Made by a program: the position numbers and the translations under genes. Under the pieces are notes generated by a model. It worked only from the letters and a program-made list of their open reading frames with translations. It had not been told where the DNA came from and did not search any database. A stretch of DNA of 64,000 nt from Proteles cristata cristata. Lineage: Eukaryota > Chordata > Mammalia > Carnivora > Hyaenidae. Location: assembly GCA_017311185.1 (NCBI GenBank), contig JAESUZ010002594.1, positions 1,302,001 through 1,366,000 on the forward strand, read 5' to 3'. Positions 62,066 through 64,000 of the stretch are shown here, piece after piece (the first letter of the stretch is position 1; each line of letters begins with the position of its first letter).

Positions 62066-62286
62066 TTTTTTTAATGTTTATTTTTGACAGACAGAGAGCA
62101 TGAGCAGGGGAGAGTCAGAGAAAGAGGAAGGGTGAGAATCCCAAGCAGACCTCATGCTATCAGCACAGCACCTGATGAGGGGGCTCGATGAGGGGGCTCG
62201 ATGAGGGGGCTCGATCTCACAAACAGGGAGTTTGTAACCTGAGCTGAAATCAAGATGCTTAACCCACTGAGCCACCTAGGCACACC
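62066..62286 (-). mobile_element. SINEC_Fc-type SINE with a triplicated 13-mer
   Basis: Inverted copy. Its B-box region carries three exact copies of GATGAGGGGGCTC at 62174-62212. Confidence 0.88.
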
Positions 62287-63061
62287 CCCCCACCCCACCC
62301 CAGACAATTCTTAAGAGATGGAGATGGCCCAGCTGGGAGCATTACCCACAGCCTTCCCTACTCCATCCAGCCCTTTTCACCCAGGGAGGCAATACTCCTC
62401 AGCCTTAATCATCCCACAGCTAGGTGCCAGGGAACTAGAGACTGGCCCTACAATCCGAAGCTGGCCAAAATTATTCAAACCAGTCAGTTCTAAACCCTTC
62501 CCTGCCTTGCCTTTTCCCAGAACCCTTAAGAAAGTCTGTGGCCTACACCTTCTCACATCCCTCTATCTTCTGCCTCCTGACTCTGGTGTCTTTCCAATGT
62601 GGCTCTGTGAAAGCTTTTTTTCTTTTTTTAATCTACGAAAATGGGTTTCTGTCTCCTGTTTCTAGGACCTGTGAGTTTTTTTCCCCCTCTGCTCTTTTCC
62701 GTCTTTTGTGGTTGCACCTAACAGACCACCTCATAAAAGCCACCAAATATGTAATCTTGTTACTAAAAACTGATAAAGACATTATGAGGAAGAGAAATTA
62801 CAGGTAGACCCCACTCATGAACGATAACAAAAATTCTATAAAAACATATTAAGAAGTTGAATCCAGCAATATATAAAAACGAATGACACTTCATGTCCAA
62901 GTTGTGTTTATGATTATTTTAGTAATACAAGCTAAGCTTAACTTTTTAAAAAATCAATTCATGAATTTACCACATTAACAAACCAAACAAGAAAAATCAT
63001 AGATTATCTCCACAGCTGCAGGAAAAATATTTAATACAATTTGGCTTATATTGATGATACA
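62287..63061. other. Intergenic, possible LTR-type relic
   Basis: 62290-62640 has the look of an old LTR (pyrimidine-rich, short aagctggccaaaattattca block), but no family could be assigned. The rest is AT-rich and unrecognised. Confidence 0.3.
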
Positions 63062-63071
63062 AAACTCTTAG

Positions 63072-63180
63072 TGAGTGTGCCTGGCTGGCTCAGTTGTTAA
63101 AGCATGTGACTCTTAATCTCAGGTTTGTGAGTTTGAGCTCCATGTTGGGGCTAGAAATTACTTGGGGGAAAAAAACCAAC
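63072..63180 (+). mobile_element. Short tRNA-derived SINE with 10-bp target duplication
   Basis: AAACTCTTAG at 63062-63071 and 63181-63190. Confidence 0.85.
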
Positions 63181-63230
63181 AAACTCTTAGCAAACTGGGA
63201 AATAAAAGGGAACTTTTTAAATAATTTTTG

Positions 63231-63426
63231 TAAACATTTTAATTTATTTTTGAGAACAGAGACAAAGTGTGAGAGGGGGAGGGGCAGAGAGAGAGGAAGA
63301 CAGATTTAGAAGCAGGTTCCAGGCTCTGAGCTGTCAGCCCAGAGTCCTAGGTGGGGCTCAAAACCATGAGCGGTCATGACCTAGACCAAATTTGGCAGTC
63401 ACCTGAGTGAGCCACCCAGGTGTCCC
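63231..63426 (-). mobile_element. SINEC_Fc-type SINE, diverged
   Basis: Inverted copy ending gtgagccacccaggtgtccc. Confidence 0.85.
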
Positions 63427-63746
63427 GATCTCCCTTTTTTTATGAAGTTAAAAACACCCTAATGTTATACTGTATATATACTCTTATTACATACTGTACC
63501 TTACTATGTACGTATACACTTATATGTACATTTTGTGTAGAGTTATACACTTAAGATGATGGCCACTGTATCTTATGATTGATTTAAGGGATTTCCAAAG
63601 GTTATGTTCACTGTGTAATTTTTGCCTTATGTACTGATTTTAGAACCTAACCTTGGTGTAGGGTACAGCTGTACTGTTGAGGGATTTAAGAGCTATTTAG
63701 GAAATTTGGTGACTGCCTGGAATAGAAGGGAGAAGGAGAAATCTGA
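63427..63746. other. Intergenic, AT-rich, nothing recognised
   Basis: About 320 bp with TATGTA-rich text and no named element. Confidence 0.45.
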
Positions 63747-63756
63747 CAATAAGTTA

Positions 63757-63990
63757 TATTTTATTATTTTATTTTATTTTTTTAAATATTTTTATTTATT
63801 TCTAGGAGAGAGAGAGACAGCATGAGCAGGGGAGGGTCAGAGAGAGAGGGAGATACAGACTCTGAAATAGGCTCCAGGCTCTGAGCTGGCAGTCAGCACA
63901 GAGCCTGACGCGGGGCTCGAACCCACAAATTGCGAGATCATGACCTAAGCGAAAGTCGGACGCTTAACCGACTAAGCCACCCAGGCGCCC
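63757..63990 (-). mobile_element. SINEC_Fc, young subfamily
   Basis: CAATAA(G/A)TTA at 63747-63756 and 63991-64000, at the window edge. Confidence 0.92.
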
Positions 63991-64000
63991 CAATAAATTA

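Overview
The window is nuclear DNA of a feliform carnivoran. About 75 copies of the carnivore tRNA-Lys-derived SINE (SINEC_Fc type) are spread through the flanks, in both orientations. Two vertebrate genes with GT-AG introns are present. The tuned SINE subfamily in this window and about a dozen residue differences from the domestic-cat MCL1 protein as I remember it suggest a feliform other than Felis. That last step is inference.

Layout: 1-13.4 kb is an intergenic SINE field with old LINE pieces. 13.8-18.9 kb is the complete MCL1 gene on the + strand, with promoter, three coding exons (350 codons) and a 2.8-kb 3' UTR. 18.9-30.7 kb is intergenic, with single-copy sequence and moderate SINE density. 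30.7-41.6 kb is ADAMTSL4 on the - strand. I could join 17 coding exons into an uninterrupted 1068-codon frame, with a poly(A) signal near 30.74 kb and a GC-rich promoter island at 41.15-41.9 kb. 42-64 kb is intergenic: SINEs, MIR and L2 relics, a broken L1 at 56.5-61.6 kb and a 316-nt purine tract. The tail-to-tail MCL1/ADAMTSL4 pair is the known mammalian arrangement (human 1q21). The next neighbours expected from synteny, ENSA on the left and ECM1 on the right, are not inside the window.

The two genes are not functionally coupled. MCL1 is an anti-apoptotic BCL2-family protein of the mitochondrial outer membrane. ADAMTSL4 is a secreted, protease-dead fibrillin-microfibril protein. Both look intact, with no frameshift or premature stop. 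SINEs are nearly excluded from 13.6-20.3 kb (MCL1) and 29.0-42.4 kb (ADAMTSL4, one intronic copy).

I see no CRISPR array, operon, mobile cassette or new molecular system. The points most worth a second look are a young SINE subfamily with perfect target-site duplications, nested or inverted SINE complexes, a SINE just upstream of the MCL1 promoter, an expanded trinucleotide run in the MCL1 5' UTR, and the purine tract fused to an L1 3' end.
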